From the NCBI RefSeq assembly GCF_021134715.1, contig NC_060024.1:7936001-8000000 (forward strand): a stretch of DNA of 64,000 nucleotides, given 5' to 3'. This DNA is from Daphnia pulex. Lineage: Eukaryota; Arthropoda; Branchiopoda; Diplostraca; Daphniidae. The notes below the pieces were generated by a model. That model was not told the DNA's origin. It saw nothing but the letters and a program-made list of their open reading frames with translations, and made no database searches. Below are positions 27,700-40,449 of the stretch, in pieces (the stretch's first letter is position 1; every line of letters begins with the position of its first letter). The translations under genes and the position numbers were made by a program.

Positions 27700-28400
27700 C
27701 TGCTGCCGAGCTGTGTCTAAAAGCTTCGATGACTGAAAGTTCTACAGATGCCGAAGAAGGCACCTTCCCTAATCCACTTTAGTTGCAATTTTGGATGCAC
27801 CATTGCAGCTAAACACAGATCTTCATCGTTGAAGCAATGTGCAAATCGAAAATTCAAAACGGAGATAATGGATGAAATAAACGCTTTGCAATGTACAATG
27901 CCAGACTTTCTTCTAAGAGACTCCATCTTTCTCATCAAACTAGTCAGAGTTGGCAGTAAATATCCAATTGAGGCTTTCTTGTCCGCCTGTAAAACGTCCA
28001 AGGCCTCGGCCAGCGGTCGCATAATTTTGACGCATTCATCACGAATATAGTCTTGGCCGAAAGTATGGCACATTGAAATGGGTGAACACATCCTTTAAGT
28101 CACTTTTCCTAGTGTTGATGAAAATTCGGAATCTGCTATCTATGACAGCATCGAGTTCCAACGAGTCTCGTTGTGAATCACAAAAAGTCCGTTCAGTTTT
28201 TTACTATTTCGTCAGAAGCCTTTGTACTTCGACTCTGCTTGTCCCAGATTTGTTTCATTTTTGATTCAGTTGATTCCTTGAGATTTTAAAGTGAAGCATC
28301 AATCTGTTTGTAGACATCTTTAGTTGCAATCAGTTTGAGGGTGTGTGATGCACATCTTTTATGAGGTGATAGGGAATATATCACATCAGAAACTCTTTTA
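27700..28400 (-). pseudogene. Decayed hAT-family transposase
   Basis: Minus-strand fragments in different frames match successive hAT landmarks. RCASHTLKLIATKD lies near 28.34 kb, and HNETRWNSML (then a stop) near 28.15 kb. At 27717-28091 the open piece contains MRPLAEALDVLQADKK, LPTLTSLMRKMESL and DEDLCLAAMVHPKLQ, typical of the RNase-H-fold and helical part of hAT transposases. Stops and frame changes between pieces show it is dead. No terminal repeats were identified. Confidence 0.7.
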
Positions 28401-28849
28401 TCCAGTATACTTGTAATCTTCAAAAATTATTCTATTGCCTGATCTCCCATTTCTCGAATTTATTGTTCTGCTTCCGATTCTTCTTGATGCTGAGCTCCCT
28501 CAAACTCACTGTCAGAGAAATCACTGTTCTGCGTTTCTCCATCTGTTGGATCTTCAAGCTGCGATGAAAGAATATTTGAAGAAGTTGCGTAGCAAAAAGG
28601 TGTGGCAAAAAGGCGAAACGCCTTTACAAAGACCGGGTCGGCCATAGCCCAGTCCAGCCACTTGGAGGACGTCTCCCTTCATTTGAACCTTGTAGGCCTG
28701 GGCCTCATCCGCCATTTCGCACAGCGATGTGACAGACCTCAACAGAGATTCGATTTACTTTCTCCTCATCTAATATTTTTTAATAAATAAAATTAATTTA
28801 ACTAAATTTTGAATTTATTTTAATTGATTTAAGTTCAAGTCGTTGTAGA

Positions 28850-29340
28850 GTTTAATGTGCAAGTCAAGTACATCCTTGGCTTCCGGAAAGTACCCGCATA
28901 TCAATGTGAGTCCTCAGGAATCCTCCAATCACCTCCGACAGCCACGAATGCAACTGTAAAAAAAATTGTTATTTCATTATAATTAAGGAATTTATTTAAT
29001 AAAAAAAAATTACGCTGTCTAATTGTTCGATAAAGTTGCGGAAAGCCTGCGAGATGTGGAGGCTCTCCTCCTTGTGGGCTGTGCACGGACTACCCAGTTT
29101 GGGGCGTCGATTTTTAATCAGTTCCTCCATTTTCCGGAAGCCCTAATTGAATTAAAATATGAAATCTAATAAAAAATTGCGGGCAACATTTTTTGTTTTA
29201 AATTCCGCACCTCAGCGCCTGAATGGGATCGACCGACCATGTCCAGCAGGGAATATCAGTGATAGAGGGTGCGTGTGATGGCATCTTCCAGCGCCCAGGA
29301 GACTTGGGCGTGAAGCTGGGCTTGAAAGGACGCTTAAATA
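28850..29340 (-). pseudogene. Fragment resembling spectrin repeats
   Basis: Three minus-strand exon-like pieces read FQAQLHAQVSWALEDAITR (with a stop soon after), GFRKMEELIKNRRPKLG to QAFRNFIEQLD, and LHSWLSEV then, after a frame change, YFPEAKDVLDLHIKLYNDL. The HxWLSE and L..H...Y..L patterns resemble spectrin repeats of large cytoskeletal proteins. The in-frame stop and frame change mean it is probably a partial duplicate. The family call is from pattern only. Confidence 0.35.
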
Positions 29341-29572
29341 GACCCTCGAAGTTACAAAAGAAAAATTAGGACACTTCGATGCCCGCTTTGACGGCATAGA
29401 AAAATAACAGGAAGCCAGTGCCACTGCCCAATCGCCACCAGCAGCGATAAAAGTCTCCCAGAAGGTCCTCCAAGCCCCGGAAGCAGCAATCCACAACCCA
29501 CCTCCTTTTTCATCCAACCATTAGGAAGCAAATACTACACATCGAAATACCCTGAGTGGGAGAGCATTGACG

Positions 29573-30480
29573 ATGGCGACCAATAATCTGAAATGCATCC
29601 AGTGGAACGCTCTAGGATTTAAAAAATCAAGACTCGAAGAATTCCGCATCCTCCTAAACAACCAAAACCCCGATATAGTTTTATTCCTAAGCGAACATTT
29701 TTTGGAATCAAAATTTCAAAGTTAAGTTTAAATATTAGTAAAAAACAGAATCCCCCCAAAAGACAGAATTTTACGCAGCGGCGGAGGCGTAGCCCTTTTA
29801 TTAAAAACGCAAAAAATATCCCCTATCTAAACTACAAACGCTGGCACCCTAAAAGTCATCGGTGCACAACCAAACAGGCCAAGTCGATTGCTTTTCAGTT
29901 TATGCTACTCCCCCACAGGCGACCGCCTGCCAGAATAATTTTTTTGTTTAGCATACCAAATCCATTTAGAATCACAGGCGATTCCAACGCCCACCATTTC
30001 CTTTGGGAATAAACTTCTCTTGACAACATTGTGGGAAAATCCATCTACTCCTTAATAGAACATCCAGACGCCGCATTCCTCACTCCTAAAAATATCGACA
30101 CCAAAATCTATTCAGCATCCAACAGAGAATCCACCATCTACCTCATCATCGCATCTTCTCTCTTCGCTTAATCATTTACCACACAAGGTCCCTACACCGG
30201 CAGCGACAACCTCTCATTCATAACAACTATCAACGCCAGCCCAATCCGGTTTACAAACAAACCAATATTATGGATCTTCGACAAATCCAAGTGTCCTCAC
30301 TGGAACGCTGCCTTCGACAACCACCTCGCCTCTATAGCCTTCCAGGAACAACACGACGCCATCCAACTATTTAATTTGTTGATGGAAGCAATCCTTGAAC
30401 AGCGTAGCAAAACACTTAATTCTCCTGTTGTTTGTGTACTGTATTTTCCCGCTACAATTACATTTTTAAAAATCTGGTAA
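29573..30480 (+). mobile_element. Decayed non-LTR retrotransposon (endonuclease region)
   Basis: Starting at an ATG, the frame reads LKCIQWNALGFKKSRLEEF and NQNPDIVLFLSEHFL, the first motifs of an AP-type endonuclease in LINE elements. Further on come RSGGGVALLLK and, in another frame, ITGDSNAHHFLWE, which corresponds to the GDxNAHH motif. Near 30.25-30.42 kb KCPHWNAAFD and related text fit the linker before the reverse transcriptase. Multiple stops and frame changes show it is inactive, and no reverse transcriptase domain remains. Confidence 0.65.
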
Positions 30481-30514
30481 TGCCACAAAAATTAGTTTTC
30501 ACTTAACGAACCCC
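30444..30514. repeat. Dispersed repeat, copy 1
   Basis: TTTTCCC.CTACAATTA, AATCTGG.AATGCC.CAAAA and TTAACGAACCCC recur in the same order at 44038-44115, with about 80% identity by eye. Probably a transposon end or a short interspersed repeat. Confidence 0.55.
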
Positions 30515-31070
30515 AGGAGAAGAATACAAAGACCCTCGGGCTGATTGCTAAACTAAAAGAACCAAAATATGCAAATGCTTTTGAGTTGTGGCTGAACCAA
30601 CATCGAATATTAAAAACCTCCGATTGAAAATTTTTTTACACGTTCAGGCTAACTCAAAATTTTATTTTGATTCTTCTGTTCTTAGGATTATTATTGTTCT
30701 TCCTGTATCGTGTCATACTGATACATGTCATATGTGTTTCTGTGTCATACTGATAGTGACGCATGATTATCCACCCTGTGGATTATCCATAGAGGGTTCT
30801 GTCAATGCACTTTACCCATCATGCATCACCCAAACAGATACAGTTCACCTGTAACACAAATGGTCTGGTTTTGAGTGAAACATTAAAATAACTTTATTAC
30901 TATACCTGTTGGGTAATAGGTAATCTTTTTCTAAATTTTAAGTTACTGTCGAATCCAAGATCCTATCCTTACTGTCGAAACAAGCTAGAATGCTTAAAAT
31001 AAAGTTGTTTATTGTTTCATTCATCATGTTCTGTGCTGCATTGATTAACTCTATCATCTCCTTCGAAATG

Positions 31071-31142
31071 GAATCACAGGCGATTCCAACGCCCACCATT
31101 TCCTTTGGGAATAAACTTCTCTTGACAACATTGTGGGAAAAT
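31071..31142 (+). repeat. 72-bp copy of the LINE endonuclease segment
   Basis: Identical base for base to 29969-30040, covering the TGDSNAHHF-coding part of the LINE relic. The flanks differ on both sides, so the unit was copied or moved alone. Confidence 0.85.
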
Positions 31143-34100
31143 TCCTTCCTTCACTGTCTCCCATTGCTTTGATGCTCCTTAATAAATCGATCATAAAAAA
31201 TTAAAATGCAATCAAAATTTAACTTACCACTCTGACGCTTTTCAAATTCTACCAATGCAAACGCTTCCTTACAGAGTACATGATGTAAATATAAGTAGGA
31301 TTACTCTACTATGATGTAGGCAAGAAAATTATTGCACGGCTTTGGATTGGTGATTAGTATAGAGTCATTGCGTGGAGAGCCATCGGAGATTAAATTTGAT
31401 TTTTTTTAAATGTCCACAGCGGCACTCCAATCCACAGCACCAGCGCTGGTACAAACAAATACTTCTTATTATCAAGATCGAGCCTATCTGCTCCTGGATA
31501 CTCGTCTTATTCACAAATATACGTCTCGCAAAGTAGAATAATTAATTCATTTGATTTTAGCCCCCCCCCCAGAAATTTTACGAAGCATATCTTTATAATT
31601 CTTGATACGTCCTGTGTCATCAAAACAAGCCTGCCACTCAATGTCTGTGAGAAGTAGCCCATGGATAGCTTTTGGATGGGGACGAATGGTTGGGTAGAAA
31701 CTACACAACTTGATCGTCCAGCAACAGCTGTTTCGGCTGTTACCGAAATCTCTTCAAAAATAAATTAGATTTTGAATAATAGATTAGTGAAATTTTTTAA
31801 TTAAGTTATCGCTTCGTTATTAACGCTTCGCGTAGAAAAACCCCCAGTCAGTGAATCAAAGGATTTAAAGGAAAATTTCGCTTCTGAATTTGTTATCGCC
31901 AGTTAAATTAGCGTAAAAAGAGGGTCCTTCATTACGTGTTACACGAACACTTCGCTTCTTTGCTCGTTGAGTGGTAAAACTGTGGCCTTTTTTACACAAC
32001 CAAACGAGGAGGGGGCAATTTTGGGTGGGTCTTTTGTCGTATGGGCTTGTGTTTGGAGGGAACCAAAGTCGGGGTAAGGTGGGACTGTTGCCGAGGGTAG
32101 CAATGTCTCGTTCCCCTATTAACTTACACCTGAGATTTAATTTTAGAATAATGAACAATGTCTGCAAATCAATAACTCGTCAATTGGTGTAATAGGGTTT
32201 TCGTAATTCCAAAGGTGCACTAGATAGATATCGTTTTTAGTGTGCACCCGAATTAACTAGTCACTGCACTTTTACCTTGTCAGCATAATATAACTTGTTT
32301 TGAATTATATAATTAAATGCAAGAGTGGTGCTCGTGATTTAACATACCAGACGACTGCTGGACATGCTCCATCTATGTCCCAGTCCACAATCCCGTTTAC
32401 CTGTGGCTGGAGTGAAATTTCGAAAAAAATTATTATTATTGTGTAACGTTACACAATCAAATAGGCGATAGTAAGCAACAATAGCACTTCCTAATTCAAT
32501 AGATTCAAAAAAATAATGTCATGTTCAAATGGGGATTCAAATGTTATACGCCCACCAATGAAACGACATAATTACAGCAAAGTTTATTCATTATTTTATG
32601 CATAATGATTCATTTCATTATATTATTTTTAGTTTTTCCTTTTATTTTGTGTGTTGGGGGTTGATACGCACATAAAGATCACCCCCGACAGGAGAAAGCT
32701 CATCCGGAATAATGCCGTCGTCCGTATACTGCCGTACACGCATTCAAGCTGACGCTCGGATTTTGCTTTTGTTCAGCGTTTACACCATACAAACAACAAT
32801 AGATAGACAAAATACTGCTGCACACAGCTCGGAATTTTTTTTTGGCCGGTCACGCATCTGCTCTTGCGTGAAATATACTTGAATCTACACATTCGACCGT
32901 GACAGAATTTTCTGCCGATGGAATTTATGTCCAACGACGACACACTCGAAATGAAGGCAGATTTTTTATTTTAATGTTAAAGCACTCAAAGAAGTGATAA
33001 GGAGAATCTGTTTTTCATTAGGTTGCAGCGCAAGCATATGAAGCCCTTTGTTGTTACCTCGCACGTAGTTTTTCCATTTGGAAATCAAAGAAAGAATGAA
33101 GCCGTTTATGCTCATTCTTCTATGAGATCGATTTCAAATTCCAGTCTATATTTCACTTAAAGAAAGTAAAATTTACCCAACAGAGTAGTATTTGTTGTAT
33201 TAGAAGATATCAAAAGAAATAATAATTCAGTTTTTTATCTTACAGTTGTGGCAGTTATTTCGTTGTATCAGATATGTTTTGCTCTGCGGTCTTTCGAAAA
33301 TCCTGAAATATTTCCGGTTTATTGGATTGACCAATGGAAGAACGCGATACCAGGATGAGGTATGGTACAAGTAATTTGGTTGGCACCAGCGGAGGTAGCG
33401 ATAAATTATTTTAGTAGATTTTGCTGGAGCTTCTGATTTGTTGCACGGCTGACACATGAACTCAATCATGGAAATGATTGAGAATGATTCCAAATGTTAT
33501 GTCAATGTTATGTTATATGTTACGTCAATATACTAATCCTGCAGACAAGAAGAGTTCAATTTGAACGCTTGGTATAGTCACATACCTAAATATGTTTTGT
33601 CAAAATCTCGCCACATTGACTCTAACTTTGAGAGTTCTCCAAAAGAAAATGCCATCTGGTTTTACAAGCCTCAAAAATGGTGATTTAATTGAAATTTGTT
33701 CTTTATTGCCAATGTAACGTTTATTCGACACCTTATCATATATCTGTAGAAGCCTAATCTTCTGGAATTGTTGCTGTGCTACTCCAGGAGGGTCAGCCAG
33801 TAGCATAGGCATCCACATCTTTTACATCGTCCAAGTTTTGGTATTTCCAGATCATAAAAGAACTGTTGGCAGTACAGTTCAGACTATTGTGATTCGTCAA
33901 TATGTGCTCGGGCATTTATTGGTCATGTTGGAAACGGGACATAAGCCTTCGATTGCGTTCATTGAGAAACCAATAACTACCAGCTCTCACAGGATACAGT
34001 GCATGCTGAGATACAGCTGCAGCGCTTCTTCTTTCAACTCTTCTGCAAGCCTGGCTGATGCAAGACTCAATCTGCAAGACTAAATTTGTTGCTGATATCC

Positions 34101-35308
34101 TCAGCAGAGCTCTATTTTCTATTAAGTTCATGGGCAACGTCATTCGTACGAGGAGCAGGTTTTCTTTTTTCTGCATTACATATTTCCTGTGAACGATGCG
34201 CGTGCTCGTTATTCAACAAGGTCGGAGTCAACACTATAATTAGTAAAGAGCCCCACCCTAGCGGATGGCCAGAACACAAACATCAGTGTCCGTTTCCAGA
34301 AAAAACTTTATATTGTGCGGTGCTTTATAGCATCGCTGAGGTAGAAGGCCTTTTGGTATGAAACGATCGTTTTATTGTGTCAATGTGTCTACGTTGAAAA
34401 GGGTTGGATGGAGTCTACAGTTTACAATTCTCCAAAAAACAAGAGCGTGTTGCGGGGCAGGTCTTCCTTTTATTGGCTAGGGTGCGAGGATCAAATAACA
34501 AAATTGTTTCTAGCTGCAATGTCTGTTAAACTAACAGAACCCGTCATTACAGTCAATTCATCCAGGACAGGTTACGGTACACTCATTTCAAAACGTGTCC
34601 ACAGACATTTTCAAGTTCCACAGCCATAATTTACTGCTTTTTGTTGATGCAGCAAGTTGCCTACAGCCTCTGCTGAGTGAACCTACAGCAAGTGGCCTTA
34701 TGTAGTTCCAGAACTAGATCTGTCGGCGGCAGGTACAATTGAGGAACTCGATCGCAGCTTTGCAGAATTTTGATCGCCAAGCGACGTGTTAAAATTTGAT
34801 AAAGCGACTCATTTGATAAACACTGATTTCATGGCCCTACGAAGTTACAGCTCGTAACGTCCAGTTCCAAATTTGCTCGTTCAAACGACCTGCTGGAGCA
34901 TCATATCCAAACGATGAAAAATCAACTGCTCAAAATGCTCTACGAGGGAAGAACGCTGTTTGATTGGTTAGCAGCAACCAGATCAACTCCTGTGTACAAG
35001 TTACTGCCGTGGCCCGTACTATTATCGCAGAGCCGCAACTTTGTGGCACCTTGCAATTTTTGGCTTCAGCTTTCAGTCAGTGGCAGTTCCGGCGTACCCG
35101 TTTATTCAGCAGTTGCAGCGGAGACAAACAAAAGCGTCGTTCTTGGACGGACGATCTCCAAATGTTTGCGGTTTAGCCTTTTTGGTTTGCCAGTGATTTT
35201 GCGTGGTGCTGTTCAACATCTGGCTATAAGACGCAGCCACAGCGCTTTGTCAAACCCAGGTCCTATCTGGTTAAGTGTTGAAGGTGTTAAATCATTATGG
35301 CAAACATG
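31143..35308. other. Gene-poor interval
   Basis: No recognised domain. Several 60-140 codon open frames exist (for example 33838-34083 and 34914-35336) but adjacent frames seem equally open and none has family features. A short poly-C run sits near 31.56 kb. Confidence 0.4.
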
Positions 35309-35317
35309 CCCTTGGCT

Positions 35318-36118
35318 TAGGGTGTCCCATTCTTAAATTTATTTTTTGAGGCAATCTTTTGGATTGGGTTGTCTAATGAGACAAAAAAATATTGCCAAAA
35401 GATAAAAGCCCAAAAAATTTTTTACTTCCCCCCAACAGCCTAAATACCTACAAAATGTGTTTTTCTTTTGAAATTCAGTTTATGCTGAATTTGTTTAAAC
35501 CTACAGCGATCATTGCAAGTTAGCTAATTTGTCAAATGAGCTGTACGTGTACAAAATTCCACTTGAAAATATTGAATACAGTAGTATGGTATCCACTAAT
35601 GATTTGTATTACCCACTTGTGCAGTATTTGCGTAAGCCCAGACTATATAGGCAATTTTAAAAAAGTTATCGGTCTCTATTTTGAAATAATTATCGAATAT
35701 TGAAGACTCGATTAATAATTTGAGAACTAACTAACTAATATAACCAATTTTCACCCCATTGGTCTCTTTCTTTGGATGTGGCTATGAAATCTGATAATTT
35801 GCATTTTGTCAAATAACTTTTTGGCTAATTTCCAACATATTCACCATTCTGCCACTGTAGCAAAGCGATCAACTTGACGATATGGATGATAACTAAGTTA
35901 AATTAAATAGTTCTCAGAAAGAAACCAGTGCCTTCTGGTTCACATTACAAGAGATTACAACGAACGAAAAAATTCAAAAGGCTATTTGACAAAATGCTTT
36001 TTTTTAAGATTTATCAGCCTTTTTGGGCCTTTCATCTTTTGGGAATATATTTTTTTTGTCTCATTAGACAACCCAAACTAAAAAATCGCCTAATAATATT
36101 TTAAAATGGGACACCCTA
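35318..36118. mobile_element. 801-bp non-autonomous DNA transposon with long TIRs
   Basis: The ends are inverted repeats of roughly 95 bp: TAGGGTGTCCCATT at the left, matched by its complement at the right. Each arm has internal matches such as GGGTTGTCTAATGAGAC and CAAAAGAT.AAA. Flanks are CCCTTGGCT (35309-35317) and CCCTTAGCT (36119-36127), a 9-bp target duplication with one mismatch. Long TIRs with a 9-bp duplication fit the Mutator-like (MULE) superfamily. An alternative is a Tc1/mariner-like element with a TA duplication. No transposase frame lies inside. Confidence 0.75.
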
Positions 36119-36127
36119 CCCTTAGCT

Positions 36128-39100
36128 ATTACTGTATAGCAACTAGGATGGCGATAAGCAGTTCTGGAGCTTTCTTTCCCTAGCTTCTCCTTCTTGTCTT
36201 GAGTCTTACAGAGTGAGGTAATACAATTACAGGTTGTATTCTCAAATAGTGTTGTATGTGTGTGAAGGCTATGTAAAATGTAATTGTATGTCTCCTGTTA
36301 GACTGATATACATGAAAACCTAAATATGCGCATATTTTAGTCAACCTGGTCTCAGTTGGCGCGCCAGAACGCTATACGTTTTCTGCAATGTCCTGGCGCT
36401 TCAGTACATCACATAGGGATTTTTACTGAGCTTTTCCTAATGCAAAACCATAAGGAATGGAGCATGGGCATTGGAAAATGAAAATTGCTATTCATTTATA
36501 AAATTTTATCGTCTGTACTTGGTTCGTTTTGTAATTAATAGCAGGAAAAAATGAAACAATTTTAGATAGTAAAAGGGGAACATACACCTAATGCAAAAAT
36601 AACATTTATACTATTCGTACTAGCAATGATGAAACAGAACAACAGAAGAAATCAAAAACGTAAAAAAAGAAAAATTGGCCAGTCTAAATTTGTGACTTTT
36701 AGTTCCTGATTAGCAGGTTCTTCTCTTAAATATTTTTCTTGCAATTTTTACTTGTGTAAATACTAGACTTATTTACTTTAGATAGGCGTATTCATATAAC
36801 GGGCTGTGCAAACTGGAGATCGTTGGAAGTTACTGAGCTAGAAAAAGAATTTGTGTCAGTTTCGCTCAAAGATCCACAGAAATCCTTCCAGGATTCTAGA
36901 AAGACTCTTTTTTATTCTGTTTTAAATGTGAAATCATCCTGTTTCTCATTATAGGTTTCAAAAGTGCTTAAACTACTACTGTGTGGAAACTGATGAGTAG
37001 GATAGCAACTTGTTAGCCATGCTTCAAGAAAAAGACATTGTAATTTAGTAACCAGGAGAATTTGCACAAGTTTATGATTGGAATAAGAGACGTACGGAAA
37101 GATCAGTGGAACTCATCACGGCTGTAATTTTCAAAAGTCCGAAAAGTTTTAAATCTCCAACTATTGATGTATGTGCTTCCTATTTCAATGTCATAAACCT
37201 CTATGCAGTATGCTGTTGCCAACAAGAACTCTGTAGTGTGATAAAAATCACCACAAATCATGAGTATGTCGATGGAACTCTGGAAGTAACTATCAGGGGT
37301 AATTTAATTATTTGACGAGAAATCCGGCACAACCCTTTGTAAAGTAAGTCTATAATTTCTGTGCCCTAATTTCGATTAAATTACTAATATTTATTAAAAT
37401 ACATATTACTTCAGGGTGTTTTTATTTTTCTTCGAAACTTGTTTAAAGCAAACGTCTATTCTCTATAGGAATGAAAAATAAAACAGTATGATACAGTTTG
37501 GGTGGTGACCAGGATCTACTTTTGGCTCTAGCTACCTCTACACCGAATCATTACTTGAGTTTTGGAGCCATTTGAACAATCAGAATTTCGGTGCATCGAC
37601 AACCACAAAATGTATCGCCAAATTGAATTGGACGGCTATGAACGATCTAAGAGTATATATTTTGGTTGTTTTATTAGGTCTTACTTCATGCTTGTTAAAA
37701 ATTTACTTTTTTGCAGAAGAGTATTTTGGTACACAGGTTGGTCACAGCTGCCTCAAAAACATGATAAAACATTTTCTTTTTCGTGAATTATTATTGATAG
37801 CACGTGGGTAGCTAAGTATTCTTCATGTTAGAAACTTCCATTTCCAACCGTCGATACGTTCTCATGGCCGTCAATTGGAAATCTGAAATAGTCGATATCT
37901 TCCCGCGAGTTTCCGTCGTTTCGAACTTTTCCTTCTGCTTCTTCCATTTAAAATCATCAATACCTTCTCAGACTCTGCTTCGACTTGAGATTATTACTTC
38001 CATAATTCATCAAATGTATTTTTGACGACACTCAGGAAAAATGTTTCTTTGTGCCGGAAAAAATACGTCAATGCAACTAAGATGATTAAGAGAAGGGATA
38101 ACTGACAGGGAAAAAAAACGATTGGAACTAATGAAGTTCGATGAGCCAGATAATCAAGAGACCGCATGGGAGACAGCCAATAGAATCGTGACTCAGCGAA
38201 GGGATTATGTCAGCTTTTCCAATAATGCTCACGTAATGAATTATAATTATTTCTTTATGTCTCTTTCCTCCCCATTCTTCAACCTCAGGGCTTATCACTG
38301 TGGCACTGTTACCTAAAATTTCAGAATTTAAAACGGTTAAGGTATATTTGAAACGATTACCATCTAACCATAGGCTGGTTAGCTGTTAATCGTTTGTAGA
38401 CAGTACAGAAACTACCGCTCTCTCCTCTCAACAGAGTAATTCCCATTCCATAAGCCAAAGAATATCTTCCACTTCCACTTGAAGAAGGATCACTTCCGCT
38501 CTAGAGAGAACAAATCCAGCAGCCATAATCACCGGAAGCTCAGCAGGTGGATTTAGTAGGGTGAACTATACTGTGCCAGAATCATGGTCCACAGTTCGCA
38601 TATTTTATTTGTCCTGTATCGCAAATGACGAAACAAAAATGCTTTGTCATAAACCACCCGTGGTGGTACAAGGTATAGTGTAATGGGAAGAAGAGGTCTT
38701 ATTAGCACTATTGAAGGTTAAACTCCCTCCCAAACTCACCCCTCATCATACAATTTCTTTGTCTGAAATTTGTTTTCCTTTTTCAAAAAAATATATCTCT
38801 TTTACCTAAATACAACTTCGGCTCCTATTAGCCTGAACCTGAAATCGAACCTAATCCGTTCTTGTAACATTATAGCAAATCGACATGCTACCAACTAAGC
38901 TATTTAGTTTAAATGTTTATAGAAATTTAGCGATACATTTTGCTCGGAAATGAACGAATAGGGACTGAATGAAAATAAAAGATACATCGACATCGTAAAT
39001 ATTATTATTATACTTGGTGATTGAATGTTAACCTTAAAACTCTTCGCCCGATAATTCAAAGTTGGCTCTTATGGGCCTATAAAGAAGTTGAGGGGGGGGG

Positions 39101-40449
39101 GGCTGTCGTTCCACACACATGAGAGAAATGTGAGTGGGAGTGAAAGAAAAAAAATGATTAAAGGCGCCTCATATATGATGGGAATTTGAGGTGACTAAAA
39201 GGGGGGAAGCTTATATTTTCTTTGTTTTTACCGACGGAAGTAAAAGAAAGGGAAAGAAAATGCACAGTTTTTTCTGTGCCGCCAGATCCATTGTGCATGC
39301 CTCTAAACAAAAGTTCTGCGTATAGCACTATAGCTAAACCAAACAAATGTTTGCCTATATACCCAAACATTTTGTTTCCTATACCTAAACATGTGTTTGG
39401 AAATATCTAATGTTTCCTACTTAGCATACCCCCTTTTTCTCAGAGACGTTCATTCGTAAACAGAGCGCTTTTAACTGTACACGCAACCCAAGCTGGTCTC
39501 CGACCTCCAACGATATGCTATTATATTATATAAAACTCTTTTGTAAATCTTATTTTACGAAATGAAACCTTTTTTATTCAAAAGTATGCTCCTTGGAAAA
39601 GTGGAAGATAAATACATAAAACAATTAACTTTATACCAGAATAAAGCAGAAGAAAGGGAAAATAAAGTAGCTGGAATTAGAAATGGCGAAACCGGTTGTC
39701 TAATAATTTCATTACAACAAACTTATTCTAAAATAGATTTTCCCTCTTTCTTTGTCATTAAGAAAGTCGAACGTAATAAAATGATCTGACAACAATGAGT
39801 TACATCACGACCAAAATTTGTACATCCGGTCATTTTTAGCTTTAGTCATTGCTGGAGGCTGATGGAAAATATAATTCCAGTGAACAGCCATAAAGAGGAA
39901 GCAGAAAAGAACAAAATTAATTTGAACAGAATTTGGAATGCCATCAGAATTTAAGTTTCCCCTTACGAATTCAACCTAGGAAATTAGTACGACTTTAAAT
40001 TATTTCAAAGTTTTAAACTGCTTGTTTTGTTTAGAAATTTATTACCATAGTGGATATTGCAGATCTTGGACGCCTCTTTGTCCGACTCGCCATAGCAAAT
40101 GTTGAAAAAGAATAAATAATAATACAGAAGGAGTGGGGAAAACCGTTGCAGCATCAGTCATTTAAAATTATACTAATCTTTAACGGAGGAAGTGCGGTTA
40201 ACCCCATTTGCATATCAACATCTTTGTTCCAACTACAATCTGATCCCCAATGACTGGCATTCTTTATATATACAGGCTGAGTTCCAATGAATTTTACTCA
40301 GTTGTGAACAGAACGCTGATCCATCAAATTAACTGTAAATGATAAAATAGGTATGCAACTAGGAACAATCGACTCAAACTGTAAAATTAATTGTTACTTA
40401 ATTCATAATCTACTTTTTCTTTAAACGTTTATGTGAAGTCGCAACAAAC
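36128..40449. other. Gene-poor interval
   Basis: No recognised gene on either strand. It contains a tRNA-like relic (38.83-38.91 kb), a G11 run at 39.09 kb and unsupported short open frames. Confidence 0.4.
38833..38910 (-). repeat. Degenerate tRNA-like sequence
   Basis: The minus strand has TAGCTTAGTTGGTAGCA, a good tRNA D-arm/A box, and 39 bases later GGTTCGATTTC, a good B box. The anticodon and T stems do not pair well by eye. Best read as a tRNA pseudogene or tRNA-derived SINE. Confidence 0.4.

Larger units (their letters stand above)
25327..27700. other. Gene-poor interval after the protease cluster
   Basis: No recognised coding gene. It holds a (CA)n microsatellite, two hairpins, a possible tRNA-like relic near 26.47 kb and a GC-richer patch (25.75-26.25 kb) with unsupported open frames. 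Confidence 0.45.

Noticed and set aside
34914..35336. 140-codon + strand frame
   Set aside because: An overlapping frame is equally open, composition is not protein-like and no domain was seen.
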